Shown piece by piece: positions 5,265 through 5,269 of a stretch of 5,269 bases of DNA (position 1 is the first letter of the stretch; each line of letters opens with the position of its first letter). Position numbers and translations under genes: made by a program. The notes under the pieces are model-generated. The model was not told the origin of the DNA, did not search any database, and saw nothing but the letters and a program-made list of their open reading frames with translations. The stretch is from JBJFCE01 sp964437825 (GTDB lineage Bacteria > Bacillota > Clostridia > Lachnospirales > Lachnospiraceae): NCBI GenBank assembly GCA_964437825.1, contig CAYTIH010000084.1:1-5269 (forward strand), written 5' to 3'.

Positions 5265-5269
5265 TAATC

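Noticed and set aside
1..5269. CRISPR array or tandem-repeat locus
   Set aside because: No regularly spaced repeat with unique spacers was found; the only regular repeat is a two-copy 11-mer.

Overview
The window looks like an accessory stretch of a low-GC Firmicute chromosome, most likely a clostridium of the Lachnospiraceae type. This is inferred from AT-rich DNA, strong GGAGG ribosome binding sites, TATAAT -10 boxes with an upstream TG, and the style of the proteins. No ribosomal, housekeeping or RNA gene is present to fix the taxonomy.

Layout, reading mostly on the minus strand from right to left. (1) The right end holds a pair of GC-rich hairpins that abut the broken 5' end of an AbiEii/AbiGii-type nucleotidyltransferase gene (a toxin-family remnant). 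(2) An unrecognised protein with about eight membrane segments has its own promoter. (3) A GNAT acetyltransferase is the only plus-strand gene; it converges on the membrane-protein gene with 6 bases between the stops. (4) A hairpin-rich, repeat-rich intergenic region of about 340 bases carries outward promoters. (5) A single-domain rhodanese. (6) A roughly 200-base leader holds 11-base direct repeats spaced 20 bases apart and two tiny ORFs. (7) A tight minus-strand run follows: GNAT acetyltransferase, an orphan ORF fragment, a HAD hydrolase, a NUDIX hydrolase and the first 35 codons of a KilA-N-domain protein cut by the window edge.

The left-hand run is probably one transcript: HAD and NUDIX overlap by ATGA, NUDIX and KilA-N are 18 bases apart, and the orphan fragment overlaps the HAD start. 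The enzymes (acetyltransferase, HAD, NUDIX) suggest modification or clean-up of small phosphorylated or nucleotide-like compounds, but no substrate can be read from the sequence. The KilA-N and AbiEii-like pieces are typical of phage, plasmid and genomic-island DNA. With the truncated genes and palindromic repeats they suggest repeated gain and decay. I do not see a complete new system. The items most worth checking are the repeat-bearing leader of the first GNAT, the hairpin cluster between rhodanese and the second GNAT, and the hairpin-abutted AbiEii-like remnant.
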